Of a stretch of DNA of 64,000 nucleotides, positions 40,957-49,725 are shown piece by piece; within the stretch, counting starts at the first letter, position 1; every line of letters starts with the position of its first letter. The notes beneath the pieces were generated by a model. It saw only the letters and a list, made by a program, of their open reading frames with translations. It searched no databases and had not been told where the DNA came from. Source of the stretch: Bacteroides sp. ET71 (lineage in GTDB: Bacteria > Bacteroidota > Bacteroidia > Bacteroidales > Bacteroidaceae). Location: the NCBI RefSeq assembly GCF_023336905.1, contig NZ_JAMBLS010000002.1:1-64000 (forward strand). The letters run 5' to 3'. A program made the position numbers and the translations under genes.

Positions 40957-41775
40957 ATGGAACGCAAGATAGGAGAAATATTCGAGTACAAAGGTGAGTG
41001 GTATCAGTGTGTAGGAGGTACTTGTAGAAATTGTAGTTTTTACTATGATACTGCTTGCAAGAACATTACCACTATTGGAAGTACTAATTTTGGAAATTGC
41101 CATTGGTCTTTAAGAACAGACCATAAATCTGTCATCTTCAAGAAACTTGAAAAGGTCGGAGAGCCTTTCACAAGTGTAGGAAAACTATATCAACACTATA
41201 AAGTGTTCGAAATTGATAATGTTTGTGGAGATGGTTTTTGGTGCGTACACAATTATAAAGCAAAAACCTTAACAATAGAAATCAAACAAACCAAAGAAGA
41301 TATGGAAGAATATAGAATGCATGATGCAAAAGAAGATATTCCCGAATTTGACAAAGTTGTTGACGAGTGTCTGTTTGGCGAGGATAAACTAAACTTAAAG
41401 CCGTTTGACCTTGAAGCTGCGAAAGCAGGCAAGCCCGTCTGCACAAGGGACGGAAGAAAGGCAAGGATTATTTGCTTTGATAGGAAGGGGTATGATATGT
41501 TCCCTATTGTAGCTCTTATTATGAATGGCGACCGAGAAAGTGATATATATACTTATAGACCCAATGGCACATGGGATAATAGTGGAAATGAATCTGACAA
41601 AGACCTTATGATGCTCCCCGAAAAGAAAGAGGGATGGGTGAATGTGTATAGGGAAGAAAGCAATAACAATGAACGTTTAATAGAACAGATTATCTATAAG
41701 ACGAGAAAAGATGCCTTTGATAATGCTTGTCCTCAAGGTTATATTACAACTACTAAGATAAACTGGGAGGAATAG
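40957..41775 (+). CDS. 272-residue early protein with an N-terminal Cys cluster
   Basis: From the ATG giving MERKIGEIFEYKGEWYQCV. The N-terminal 70 residues hold QCVGGTCRNCSFYYDTAC, a likely metal site. The C-terminal half has FDLEAAKAGKPVCTRDGRKA, RIICFDRKGYDMFPIVALI and YRPNGTW, a small beta domain repeatedly seen in Bacteroides phage proteins. The function is unknown. Confidence 0.7.
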   Translation: MERKIGEIFEYKGEWYQCVGGTCRNCSFYYDTACKNITTIGSTNFGNCHWSLRTDHKSVIFKKLEKVGEPFTSVGKLYQHYKVFEIDNVCGDGFWCVHNYKAKTLTIEIKQTKEDMEEYRMHDAKEDIPEFDKVVDECLFGEDKLNLKPFDLEAAKAGKPVCTRDGRKARIICFDRKGYDMFPIVALIMNGDRESDIYTYRPNGTWDNSGNESDKDLMMLPEKKEGWVNVYREESNNNERLIEQIIYKTRKDAFDNACPQGYITTTKINWEE

Positions 41776-41777
41776 TT

Positions 41778-42080
41778 ATGGGAGCAATTGAATTTGGTAC
41801 ATGTGATATTTGTGGTAAGGAAACCGAGTTAGAAAGAACTTACTTCTACTATCCTATCCATTGCGAATGTTGTGGTAGCAAGGATAAGGATGGGCAGAAG
41901 CAGCATTTTGAGTTAGTTCATCATTGCAAGGATTGTCCTGCACCTATTCCGAAAGAAATTCATCCTTTGCTTAGAAGTATGAATGGCGATTTAATTCGTG
42001 CAAACATATCTAATATCTTGCCAAGTAATATACGAGGTATGTTTATCATTAACGATAAAATAGTAAAGGAACAGCCATGA
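41778..42080 (+). CDS. zinc-ribbon protein, Bacteroidota phage type
   Basis: 100 residues. TCDICGKETEL, IHCECCGSKDKDG and HHCKDCPAPIP are three Cys pairs, two zinc sites likely. The C-terminal half is helical (HPLLRSMNGDLIRANISNIL). It overlaps the next gene by 4 nt. Unknown function. Confidence 0.7.
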   Translation: MGAIEFGTCDICGKETELERTYFYYPIHCECCGSKDKDGQKQHFELVHHCKDCPAPIPKEIHPLLRSMNGDLIRANISNILPSNIRGMFIINDKIVKEQP

Positions 42081-42448
42081 TAGAAGAACAATTTGTCTCG
42101 TTCGACACGGCGAAAATGCTGAAAGAGGCAGGATTCGACGTGCCTTGTACTTCGCAATATACTGAGGGAAAGTGCATTTGGAATGTAGGTTATCCCTATA
42201 ACTTCAATCAAGATGAATTTGGCTATTCCCGACCCACGCATGCGTTGGCGGGGAGGTGGCTACGCGAGGTGTATAATGTTGCGATATACTCTTTATATGA
42301 TGATGATATGGAGCAATGGTTTTATGTCGTAGATGCCTTTACGAAGAATCCTGTGATAAATGGTTTTCAGTCTGGTTCTGAATATGATGATTATGAGTCA
42401 GCATTTGAGGACGGCTTACGTGAAGCAATTAAACTGATTAAAAAGTAA
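42077..42448 (+). CDS. 123-residue conserved phage protein
   Basis: FVSFDTAKMLKEAGFDVPC, YSRPTHALAGRWLREVYNVA and the C-terminal YESAFEDGLREAIKLIK form a pattern common in Bacteroides phages and mobile elements, with no assigned function. It is soluble. It overlaps the zinc-ribbon gene by 4 nt. Confidence 0.7.
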   Translation: MIEEQFVSFDTAKMLKEAGFDVPCTSQYTEGKCIWNVGYPYNFNQDEFGYSRPTHALAGRWLREVYNVAIYSLYDDDMEQWFYVVDAFTKNPVINGFQSGSEYDDYESAFEDGLREAIKLIKK

Positions 42449-42453
42449 GGATT

Positions 42454-43152
42454 ATGAAGAAGATAATGTTCTCAGATGAATTTCTGCTCACCCAAGCTGT
42501 GCTTGATGGCAGAAAGACGCAGACAAGGCGACTACTCACGTTGACCTTGCATAAAAAAGCGGATAGAGGTAATGCCTTGATTGAAGTTTCTCCATCCAAG
42601 GTATTCTTTGAGGATGGTAAATGGAAATTCGTATATGATGATTATGTTTTCCTTCTACCAAAAGGAAATTATCCAAAGTATAGAGTCGGCGAAGTGGTTG
42701 CGGTAGCGCAAAGCTATTGTTCCATTGCAGATGAACTGGAAAATTGCAATAATGCGACTTGTGCTGCACATTACGAGAAGAATGTGCAAAAGGCTTCTGA
42801 ATACATATCGTGGATGGAGCATCCCGGCTTCAATAATAAAATGTTCGTTGCCTCCGACAAAATGCTCCACCAAATCCGCATAACCGATGTGCGGGTAGAA
42901 AAGCTCCAAGAAATTTCGGACGATGATTGCCTGAAAGAAGGAGTAGTAGTCAATGAACCTAAAATTAAAGGTGGTATTAACATGTATTACCCTTGCGAAT
43001 ATCTTCGGTCATGTGCTAAAGAAGTAGGATGGGGCAGAGTGTTTCACACACCCCGTGAAGCCTTTGCTCACCTCATAAATAAGGTGAGCAGAAAAGACGT
43101 GTGGAATGAGAATCCGTATGTGTTCGTGTATGATTTTGAACTTGTAAAATGA
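42454..43152 (+). CDS. ASCH-domain protein
   Basis: 232 residues. MFSDEFLLTQAVLDGRKTQTRRLL at the start (positions 5-28 of the protein), PKYRVGEVVAVAQSY and IRITDVRVEKLQEISDDDC fit the ASCH fold (G-x-K-T-xx-R-R at the entrance, then RVGExVAV). ASCH proteins bind RNA or modified nucleosides, and some have amidohydrolase activity on acetylated cytidine. It is a possible nucleotide-handling or RNA-binding protein. Confidence 0.78.
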   Translation: MKKIMFSDEFLLTQAVLDGRKTQTRRLLTLTLHKKADRGNALIEVSPSKVFFEDGKWKFVYDDYVFLLPKGNYPKYRVGEVVAVAQSYCSIADELENCNNATCAAHYEKNVQKASEYISWMEHPGFNNKMFVASDKMLHQIRITDVRVEKLQEISDDDCLKEGVVVNEPKIKGGINMYYPCEYLRSCAKEVGWGRVFHTPREAFAHLINKVSRKDVWNENPYVFVYDFELVK

Positions 43153-43159
43153 TAGGATT

Positions 43160-43612
43160 ATGAAATCAAAGCAAGTGTTAGATGTACAACAAATGCAGCA
43201 CCTGCAAGAGCTGGGGCTGGAAATGAAAGAAACAATGCTGTATTGGGCAAGATGTGTGGATAACAATCCTCGTGCTGCAACCCACTATGGAAAATGGGTT
43301 CTGATAAAAGGGAATAATGCTCAAACCGTAGGTCTTATGCACTGGGAGTTTATTTCCACCTACACCTTGCAGGACGTGCTGGATGCGCTGCCAGCAAGTA
43401 TAAAACATAAAGATTTCAGATATTACCTTGTATATAATAAGTCAGAAGGATTTATTGGATATTATGGAGTAGATTTTGATGGAAATCATAGATATGCCCG
43501 ATACGAAGAGCTTTATAATGGAATAGACGGATTATCTGTAATTGATGCTGCCTACTCCATGTTGTGCTGGTGCATCGAACAAGGATATGTAGAACCGAAC
43601 AAAAACGAATGA
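43160..43612 (+). CDS. 150-residue hypothetical early protein
   Basis: Soluble, mixed alpha/beta (MQHLQELGLEMKETMLYWAR; YTLQDVLDALPASIKHKDFR; AAYSMLCWCIEQGYV). The C-terminal pattern LxDVLxxLP and AxYxMLxWCxExG is seen in other Bacteroides phage proteins, without known role. Confidence 0.68.
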   Translation: MKSKQVLDVQQMQHLQELGLEMKETMLYWARCVDNNPRAATHYGKWVLIKGNNAQTVGLMHWEFISTYTLQDVLDALPASIKHKDFRYYLVYNKSEGFIGYYGVDFDGNHRYARYEELYNGIDGLSVIDAAYSMLCWCIEQGYVEPNKNE

Positions 43613-43615
43613 GGT

Positions 43616-43927
43616 ATGAACGAGATACTGAAGAAAAGGATTGAGGAAGCGGCGGATAAACATTCATTCAAGTATTTGTCACAAGACAGAATTGAAGAAC
43701 TTGAATTAGGATGTCATTATGAAGCGGGATTTATGGAAGGCGCACAATACGTCCTCTCCCACCAATGGATAAGCGTGGACGAGGCGTTGCCGGAAGCAAA
43801 CGAAAACGTATTGGCTCTCATCGGTGGTGTCCCGGTTGTGGCCAAAGGCTACCACGTGAGAGCAAGACTGAGAGACATCTCCCACTGGATGCCCATCCCT
43901 AAGTTTGAACCCAATAAAACCGAATAA
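43616..43927 (+). CDS. DUF551 family protein
   Basis: 103 residues. HQWISVDEALPEANENVLAL, VPVVAKGYHVRARL and ISHWMPIPKFEP are the DUF551 signature (WxSVxxxLPExxxxVL ... HWMPIP). An N-terminal helix precedes. The function is unknown; the family is widespread in phages. Confidence 0.82.
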   Translation: MNEILKKRIEEAADKHSFKYLSQDRIEELELGCHYEAGFMEGAQYVLSHQWISVDEALPEANENVLALIGGVPVVAKGYHVRARLRDISHWMPIPKFEPNKTE

Positions 43928-43930
43928 CCC

Positions 43931-44083
43931 ATGAAGAAAATAGACCGCATCTATTCCCGCCACGAGCGTAACGGGAAATACTACCTCATCGCCCGAATCA
44001 AGCGGGACGGTGAGTTTGTGATAGAAGAAATCGAAGTGAGCGAACAGCAATACCGGAATGCCAAGGAGGGCGATTTGATATGA
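43931..44083 (+). CDS. 50-residue basic early protein
   Basis: Reads MKKIDRIYSRHERNGKYYLI, then ARIKRDGEFVIEEIEVSEQQ. It is a predicted beta hairpin with a helix. It is coupled to the next gene by ATGA. Unknown function. Confidence 0.62.
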   Translation: MKKIDRIYSRHERNGKYYLIARIKRDGEFVIEEIEVSEQQYRNAKEGDLI

Positions 44084-44271
44084 ACGATAAAACACCAGTT
44101 GTAATCAATGAGGGTATTCTTAAAGTTGGAAGTCTGGAAATTAAAGTTCTAACACTCGACAACGGATTGCGCATAATTCCAGAGGATGACTTCAAGAAAG
44201 CTATTAAATGGCTCGGATTTGACGAAGATGAAATAAGACAAATAATGAAGAATAAAGAGTTTCAATTATGA
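44080..44271 (+). CDS. 63-residue early protein
   Basis: Beta-strand-rich start (PVVINEGILKVGSLEIKVLT) with a C-terminal helix (FKKAIKWLGFDEDEIRQIM). Overlaps both neighbours by 4 nt. Unknown function. Confidence 0.62.
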   Translation: MNDKTPVVINEGILKVGSLEIKVLTLDNGLRIIPEDDFKKAIKWLGFDEDEIRQIMKNKEFQL

Positions 44272-44558
44272 AAGTCTACATATCCCTCCCAATAACCGGC
44301 CACGACATCGAAGAAGTAGAAGCCCGCTGCATCTTCGCCAAGTCCGTACTTAAGAAGAAAGGGCACACGCCCGTATCACCGCTGGACATTGACCACTCCG
44401 ACCCCGATTTCTACGAAGCTGTTATCGGTACAGACATTACTGCATTGCTATGTTGCGATGCGGTGGTGTTCCTCGATGGATGGCGAGAATCAAAGGGCTG
44501 CACTTTGGAACACGCTGCTGCCAAAATCTATAACAAACTAATCACATACGAACTATGA
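44268..44558 (+). CDS. DUF4406 nucleoside-2-deoxyribosyltransferase-like protein
   Basis: 96 residues. MKVYISLPITGHDIEEVEAR, a central HTPVSPLDIDHSDPDFYEAV and CDAVVFLDGWRESKGCTLEHA match DUF4406, related to nucleoside 2-deoxyribosyltransferases. It may act on the nucleotide pool or on a nucleotide-like ligand. The catalytic Glu lies in the TLEHA segment. Confidence 0.84.
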   Translation: MKVYISLPITGHDIEEVEARCIFAKSVLKKKGHTPVSPLDIDHSDPDFYEAVIGTDITALLCCDAVVFLDGWRESKGCTLEHAAAKIYNKLITYEL

Positions 44559-44959
44559 ACTTCAAAACCCCAATCTCAACCACCCGTGAGCAGTCGGAAA
44601 GGATGCTTGCGCTGGGCTTAAAGCCGGAGACGGCAGACTGCTACATCGAGTGCGCTCCGTCAGGAAAAGACTTCACGTATATCAGGCAGCCATATAACGA
44701 AGATATTTTCAAAAGAAACAATATAATCCCGTCCTGGAGCCTCGCACGACTGCTGGAGATGATGCCGCAATACATTGACAAAAGAGAAGAAGTGCTGCTT
44801 ATGATAGAGCCGCCGTTAATCGTTTATTACGACACCCGGTATAAAGGTCAACAGCATTTTACAACCTATCCAGATATATTTGACAACTGTATTTCAATGA
44901 TAGATTGGCTCATCAGAAACGGACATTTCAAGAAGGAATACTTAATTGAAAATCCATAA
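44555..44959 (+). CDS. 134-residue early protein
   Basis: FKTPISTTREQSERMLALGLK, then WSLARLLEMMPQYIDKREEV and the C-terminal YPDIFDNCISMIDWLIRNGH. This is a Bacteroides phage protein type without known role. It overlaps the previous gene by 4 nt and is the last gene before a terminator. Confidence 0.68.
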   Translation: MNFKTPISTTREQSERMLALGLKPETADCYIECAPSGKDFTYIRQPYNEDIFKRNNIIPSWSLARLLEMMPQYIDKREEVLLMIEPPLIVYYDTRYKGQQHFTTYPDIFDNCISMIDWLIRNGHFKKEYLIENP

Positions 44960-44975
44960 TATATTTGGGTATAGA

Positions 44976-45004
44976 AAAAGAGATACTAAAACAGTATCTC
45001 TTTT
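44976..45004. terminator. bidirectional terminator
   Basis: AAAAGAGATACT/AGTATCTCTTTT is a perfect 12-bp stem with a 5-nt loop, A-run and T-run at the sides. It ends the long early operon and could also end the leftward tRNA-like gene. Confidence 0.82.
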
Positions 45005-45027
45005 GATATTATCATTGTTTGTGAATT

Positions 45028-45095
45028 TTCAATGGAGGGATTCGAACCCTCATCTTCTTTTAATTGGACGCTTTAACCAATTAAGCTACAAAGGA
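45028..45095 (-). tRNA. degenerate tRNA-like remnant
   Basis: On the minus strand the D arm GCTT-AATTGGTT-AAAGC and T arm GAGGG-TTCGAAT-CCCTC are clear. The acceptor strands (TCCTTTG and CATTGAA) pair poorly, and the anticodon arm is about 5 nt too short to form a stem and loop. It is probably a decayed tRNA gene or a tRNA-like element. The remaining 120 bp up to 45,218 hold nothing that I can support. Confidence 0.5.
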
Positions 45096-45218
45096 GAACA
45101 CCATGACTTTCGTACATGGCGAAGCGATTGTTATCGCATCTGTCGTACAACAGTGATTGTTGCCTCTCACAGACAGTGCGGCAAATGTATGACTATTTTT
45201 TGAAATAAACAAATTATT

Positions 45219-45761
45219 ATGAATTTAAACGAACTACGAGACGAAGCCTACTCCATCGCCAAGGCGAACGGATAGCACGAAGAAGAGCACAGCGACAGCC
45301 ATTGGCTCATGTTAATCATAACCGAGATAGCGGAAGCCGTGCAGGCAGACAGGGAGAACCTACATGCCGACGTGGAAGCTTTCAAGAAGTACGAGATGGT
45401 ATTGGACTTCAAGGAGAACTTCGAGCGGCAAATCAAGAACACGGTAGAAGATGAGCTTAGCGATGTTATAATACGATGCCTTGACCTCTGCGGCGTGAAA
45501 GAGTTGGATGCCTATACTGTCAATGTAGAGTTCCCTTCCGGCATGGACGGATTCACAGAACGCATGTATTTCGTCTGCCGGCAACTGACGGACAGAATAT
45601 TAACAGCGGATAGTGTAATACTTGAATTTGTCCTGTCACAGACCATGTCATATATTGTGGAGCATTGCCGACGGAAAGGCATCGACCTCGACTTCTTCAT
45701 CCGCACCAAAATGAAGTACAACCGCCTGCGCGGCTACCGTCACGGAGGCAAAAAGTATTAA
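45219..45761 (+). pseudogene. MazG-like NTP pyrophosphatase gene interrupted by an amber codon
   Basis: The frame begins ATG (MNLNELRDEAYSIAKANG), then has TAG at 45,273-45,275, and continues HEEEHSDSHWLMLIITEIAEAVQADREN in the same frame to 45,761. Homologues usually have Trp, Phe or similar at the stop position, so TGG to TAG is likely. The remaining part keeps the ExxEA helix and DELSDVIIRCLDLCG (second helix pair of the MazG-type all-alpha NTP pyrophosphatases). Translation could restart at the ATG at 45,309, giving 150 residues without the first helix. Readthrough is an alternative. TAG ends other phage genes normally. Confidence 0.72.
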
Positions 45762-45776
45762 CATAAACTACACATC

Positions 45777-46133
45777 ATGTATATACAAGTAAAGAACAAT
45801 CCCGAATCGCCGGTACTCATCAGCCGGAAACTATTCAAGGCTCTTAACTTTAAAGGCAGAGGGCCTTGGTTTATACAACTCACCCGCATACGCGGAACCG
45901 ACACCTTCATCATCGTCAAACGAAGCCCGTCCGACACATTTCTAACCCAATGCAGCATGGTAACGTTAACACCTGATAGAAACCAGCGTACTCCTGCTCT
46001 TTTTCATTGGACAATTCCCTCGCTGCACTACTTTCTGGCCGTGACAGGTACGAGAATCATCGGAAGCAAAATTTTGAAAGTAAAACCTATTATCATCAAC
46101 CAAATAACCTATTATAAAATATGCACAGATTAA
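45777..46133 (+). CDS. 118-residue Bacteroides phage protein
   Basis: Beta-rich, basic: MYIQVKNNPESPVLISRKLF, FKGRGPWFIQLTRIRGTDTF, KSILKVK-like repeats near the end. No known domain. It overlaps the following gene by 13 nt. Confidence 0.65.
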   Translation: MYIQVKNNPESPVLISRKLFKALNFKGRGPWFIQLTRIRGTDTFIIVKRSPSDTFLTQCSMVTLTPDRNQRTPALFHWTIPSLHYFLAVTGTRIIGSKILKVKPIIINQITYYKICTD

Positions 46134-46459
46134 ACCCCATCAAAGCTGATATCAAATTCTTCTACAACGGAAGGATAGACATCCGAGCCCATGCTTCGAG
46201 ACGGATGCAGTTGGATGCCAACAGCCGGATATCTTTTTTCCTTGACAACGACAACAATCTCTATGTTAAGAAAGATGAGAATGGGCTGAATCCGGCATCA
46301 CCTCACGGAAGGAACACTCGACGATTCTATTCCGCTGACACCGCGCGGCAAGTCCTCCGTTTGCCCGACGTCCCTCAGGGAACAGACAGTGTGGGTTTCC
46401 GCATCGGAGAGCCGGAGGCAGACGGACTGTTTCCCATCATCACACGCATACCTTTGTGA
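46121..46459 (+). CDS. 112-residue phage protein, last early gene
   Basis: IKADIKFFYNGRIDIRAHAS, RISFFLDNDNNLYVKKDENG and the C-terminal DTARQVLRLPDVPQGTDSVG. Beta-rich, soluble, unknown function. It pairs with the preceding gene and ends just before the repeat-terminator. Confidence 0.68.
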   Translation: MHRLNPIKADIKFFYNGRIDIRAHASRRMQLDANSRISFFLDNDNNLYVKKDENGLNPASPHGRNTRRFYSADTARQVLRLPDVPQGTDSVGFRIGEPEADGLFPIITRIPL

Positions 46460-46467
46460 GAAAGGGC

Positions 46468-46548
46468 AAAAAATTACCCGTAGGTAGTTTTGCATTTACC
46501 TACGGGTAATTCATCATTTACCTATGGGTAGTTGACCAACTACCCCTG
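46468..46548. terminator. 22-bp repeat array and terminator between early and late operons
   Basis: ATTACCCGTAGGTA (46,473-46,486) pairs perfectly with TACCTACGGGTAAT (46,497-46,510), flanked by A6 on the left. On the minus strand this is a terminator for the late operon. A further palindrome unit (TACCTATGGGTAG) follows at 22-bp spacing. The segment is an inverted near-copy of 23,189-23,240. The spacing of two helical turns suggests protein binding as well. Confidence 0.78.
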
Positions 46549-46558
46549 GAAGCCCGTT

Positions 46559-46702
46559 TTACTCCGTCTCCTCTTCCGTGTCGGACACGTCAGACTGCAA
46601 CGAAGCCGCTTCAGCAGCGGCCGCTTCCAGTGCTTCCACTCTCTTTTCCAAATCTTCAATCTTCTGAAAAGCATGAATCTCGTCTCTGATTTTTTCTGCC
46701 AT
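46559..46702 (-). CDS. 47-residue acidic coiled-coil peptide, late operon end
   Basis: Reads MAEKIRDEIHAFQKIEDLEK, then an Ala/Glu coil ending SDTEEETE. Small helical peptide at the end of the late operon. It may oligomerise with a virion protein. Unknown function. Confidence 0.6.
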   Translation of the reverse strand: MAEKIRDEIHAFQKIEDLEKRVEALEAAAAEAASLQSDVSDTEEETE

Positions 46703-46792
46703 AGTCAAATCTCCTATACTTTAAATGGTTAATAATTAAAACTTATCTCGAAGAAATTCTTCATTCTTAATTCTTCATTCTTCATTTCTCCC

Positions 46793-49702
46793 CTACCTCG
46801 GCTTGTTCCTCCACTTGCGAGTAAAGTAAACCGATGTTGCCGACAACGACTGTCCGATATCCATTCCTCTCACCAGCAGCAGACGAAAATACCGATACGG
46901 AGACCCTTGCAGGCGTGACAGCCTGTGGCCCACCGCACTTCCTATGGGCACGTACCTCTGCCCGTCGTGGCTGGCATACGCCACTACAGCACCTTTCTCA
47001 CGCAGGATATGCCCCCGGTTGATGACCACATTCAACGTCTTCAACGCATCGTCGCCCAGCTTCAATGGACGGCTCAGCAGCAGCGTCTTCACCGATTTAT
47101 CACTATCATAGTCCTGTTTGGTCGATATATCCACAACCTCCCCACCATTCCGTTGCAAGTAGCATCCGGGATAATCCGTCACTGCTGTCACATAATCGGC
47201 CGACATCGTGGCCCACGTGCGTGAGTGCAGTGAATAGACATAAGCATACAGGCTGCCTTCTCGGAATATAACCAGTCGCGCATTAGGATAGTCATAAGCG
47301 ATACGGCATCCTGATAAGAAATCCTTCACAGGCACCAGGCTTCCTACCTCTTCCATTAATCCTTCCTTTGACAGTACATTGCTCAATCCCTCCACCGTCA
47401 GCGCATCGAACGACGGACCGTCCAACTCTGCCGACAGCAAATCCACATTACTGCCATCCACCACCATCAATCCCTTGTCCGACACGAACACCACCGCACC
47501 GTCCGTTTGCGTGATGCTCTGCGGATTGCTGCACACATCCCGGCTGATAGGCTGCTTGGCACTGTACAGCCCCGTATCCGACACTTCCATCGCCCAGATA
47601 CCGTCCGTGGCAAATACAAGCAGGGGGAACTGTCCGAACTGCCCCTGCGACAAAGCCCGTGTAGTAGACGAAATACCAACTATCTCCCCCACTCCAATCG
47701 TGTTGACTCCTCCCAACGGAAAGTAAAACGGATTTCCCACTTCGGACGTATATATCTTGTTCGGCATATTAACAGTTTTGTCAATGGAAGGTGTAGGTAT
47801 TTGAACACTATCCATATCCATCATAGTACTGTCGAAATCAAACAAAGCATACGCACCGTTCAAAGAATCATGTTCATTCAGTTCTATCTCGTATCTACTT
47901 CCAAGCGAATTAACCAATATCATCTTATACGCATTTGGATTCGGATAAAATACAAAAGGTGGCCAACTCTTCCGTTGATATTCTCCTGTTTCTTCCCATT
48001 TCCCATTTTCTGAATTATATTTGCTCAAAGGATAAGAAATAAAATCAGATATATTAGACATATAAATGCTGAATACAGAACTGCAAACGACAATACCTTT
48101 ATCATTTTCGTTAATAAATGTATATACATCCAAATCTGTAGAAGAAATACTCGGATTTATACTCAATTCATGAGTATCGGCATTGGAAGTAAAATTATGT
48201 ATGCAATCTTTCTTGCAAAACATAGATTGGGCAGGAAAACCATCAAATAACATTCGCTTCATATTAGCCATGTTCATCCGTTGGTTATATATATACGAAT
48301 AAGACGGAAAAAGTTTATCGTTACTTTGCCAATCGTCCGTCATTCTTTCTTTCAAGGTCAAGTTTTGAAGATAGGATTCTTCTATTTCGATTTCATGTGT
48401 CTGAAACCACTCCACATTTTCTGTTTCTATCTTCTTGATATAATAAAACAAAGACTGATTAAGGATGTCTTCTCGAAGTTTTTCAGTTCCCTTTTCAGGC
48501 ATTTCCACACAAACTGACGGATAGCCTCTCTCTTTACTATACATTAAAGCATAAAGCTGCTTATAAGTATATTCTAATGACAGGTTTTTAAATGGATATG
48601 AATATGTCCCATCCCCATTATCCACATATCCGGTCAGAGGAAGATAAGGAGAATCTTCCCACTTATCCCCAGAATCTTGCCCCCTAAATGACGTAAAATC
48701 TACTAATTTCCCAACGAAGGATGTATCAAAATTATCCGTATCATTGAAAGACTTGCATAAGCCTCCTGTGTCGTAGCTGTAAATTGGGGGTGATACAAAA
48801 ATATCTATGCTTTTAATGATGTCACCCCAATTATTTTTTAAATCTGGTGCTCCACCAACAGGCAGAATACGATAATTCAAGGACGCTGCCACCAACATAA
48901 TATCTATGTTTGCATTATTATAATGAAATTCTTCTCCACCAAAACTTTCAACAAAAACTACTGGAGAAATAGTAGTGGACGGCATCATTAATATAGGGGC
49001 TGAATGTCTTACTAAACTCCCATCAAACAATCTAAGTGCATATCTCACAAAAAATGGGAAACAAAAATACCCTTTCTTAGTGACCTGTTCATTGATAAAC
49101 TTATTTATCTTGGGCATAATCTGTTCCGTAACTTTAACTTGGTTTGATTCAGATAATGTACGGTAGATAACATCGCTACCTTCTCCCCAAACAGATATTT
49201 CGTCAAATGTTATATTGAATGTCGATTTAGAATCATCCGAATAACTAAAAAGTCTTGTTCTTCCGGTAAGGCCAAATTGAATATAAACATCCGGCAATTC
49301 ATCTCCAAGAATTTTATAATCACCATTTTTATACAAAATATAGAGTATACTCTTCTCTAAGAATACGATTAAGGTATTACCTATTGACTGAATTTGATTT
49401 ATTTTATCTCCACTGAAAACATAATTTAATGTCAAATCTTGCCTCAATTCATTTTCAGTAAATGTAAATGCCTTTAATGTACTATTTTCCACATACAAAT
49501 AATTCTTATATCCGGAGGCAGAATGTACATACAACAGCTTTTCTCCCTCTCCCAGCGTAAAGGCTGCATCGGGCAAGACGATAGGGCGCATCGCCCCGTT
49601 CTGGCTGATAATGTTGTGAGAAATGCTCAGGTCGCCGTCCGGACAATCCAAATCGGACGAGGCCTGCGTGATGCCCGTATATCTAATGTTGCTCTCTTCC
49701 AT
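46793..49702 (-). CDS. large structural protein, probably beta-propeller-like tail component
   Basis: 969 residues from the ATG giving MEESNIRYTGITQASSDLDC. Nine more codons exist upstream from a TTG. The sequence is beta-rich with repeated short blades (LLYVHSASGYKNYLYVENS; IVFLEKSILYILYKNGDYKI; LLVFATDGIWAMEVSDTGLY; AVVFVSDKGLMVVDGSNV). No transmembrane segment or enzyme motif. Size and repeats fit a tail hub, tail needle or receptor-associated virion protein. It is the terminal large gene of the late operon. Confidence 0.75.
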   Translation of the reverse strand: MEESNIRYTGITQASSDLDCPDGDLSISHNIISQNGAMRPIVLPDAAFTLGEGEKLLYVHSASGYKNYLYVENSTLKAFTFTENELRQDLTLNYVFSGDKINQIQSIGNTLIVFLEKSILYILYKNGDYKILGDELPDVYIQFGLTGRTRLFSYSDDSKSTFNITFDEISVWGEGSDVIYRTLSESNQVKVTEQIMPKINKFINEQVTKKGYFCFPFFVRYALRLFDGSLVRHSAPILMMPSTTISPVVFVESFGGEEFHYNNANIDIMLVAASLNYRILPVGGAPDLKNNWGDIIKSIDIFVSPPIYSYDTGGLCKSFNDTDNFDTSFVGKLVDFTSFRGQDSGDKWEDSPYLPLTGYVDNGDGTYSYPFKNLSLEYTYKQLYALMYSKERGYPSVCVEMPEKGTEKLREDILNQSLFYYIKKIETENVEWFQTHEIEIEESYLQNLTLKERMTDDWQSNDKLFPSYSYIYNQRMNMANMKRMLFDGFPAQSMFCKKDCIHNFTSNADTHELSINPSISSTDLDVYTFINENDKGIVVCSSVFSIYMSNISDFISYPLSKYNSENGKWEETGEYQRKSWPPFVFYPNPNAYKMILVNSLGSRYEIELNEHDSLNGAYALFDFDSTMMDMDSVQIPTPSIDKTVNMPNKIYTSEVGNPFYFPLGGVNTIGVGEIVGISSTTRALSQGQFGQFPLLVFATDGIWAMEVSDTGLYSAKQPISRDVCSNPQSITQTDGAVVFVSDKGLMVVDGSNVDLLSAELDGPSFDALTVEGLSNVLSKEGLMEEVGSLVPVKDFLSGCRIAYDYPNARLVIFREGSLYAYVYSLHSRTWATMSADYVTAVTDYPGCYLQRNGGEVVDISTKQDYDSDKSVKTLLLSRPLKLGDDALKTLNVVINRGHILREKGAVVAYASHDGQRYVPIGSAVGHRLSRLQGSPYRYFRLLLVRGMDIGQSLSATSVYFTRKWRNKPR

Positions 49703-49725
49703 GGAGTAGTTTATAAATTGATGAA

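Noticed and set aside
33700-45761. Use of an alternative genetic code (TAG as amino acid) by the phage
   Set aside because: Several genes, for example those ending at 28,209 and 33,867, use TAG as a plausible final stop, and only one gene shows an internal TAG. No tRNA with a CTA anticodon was found.
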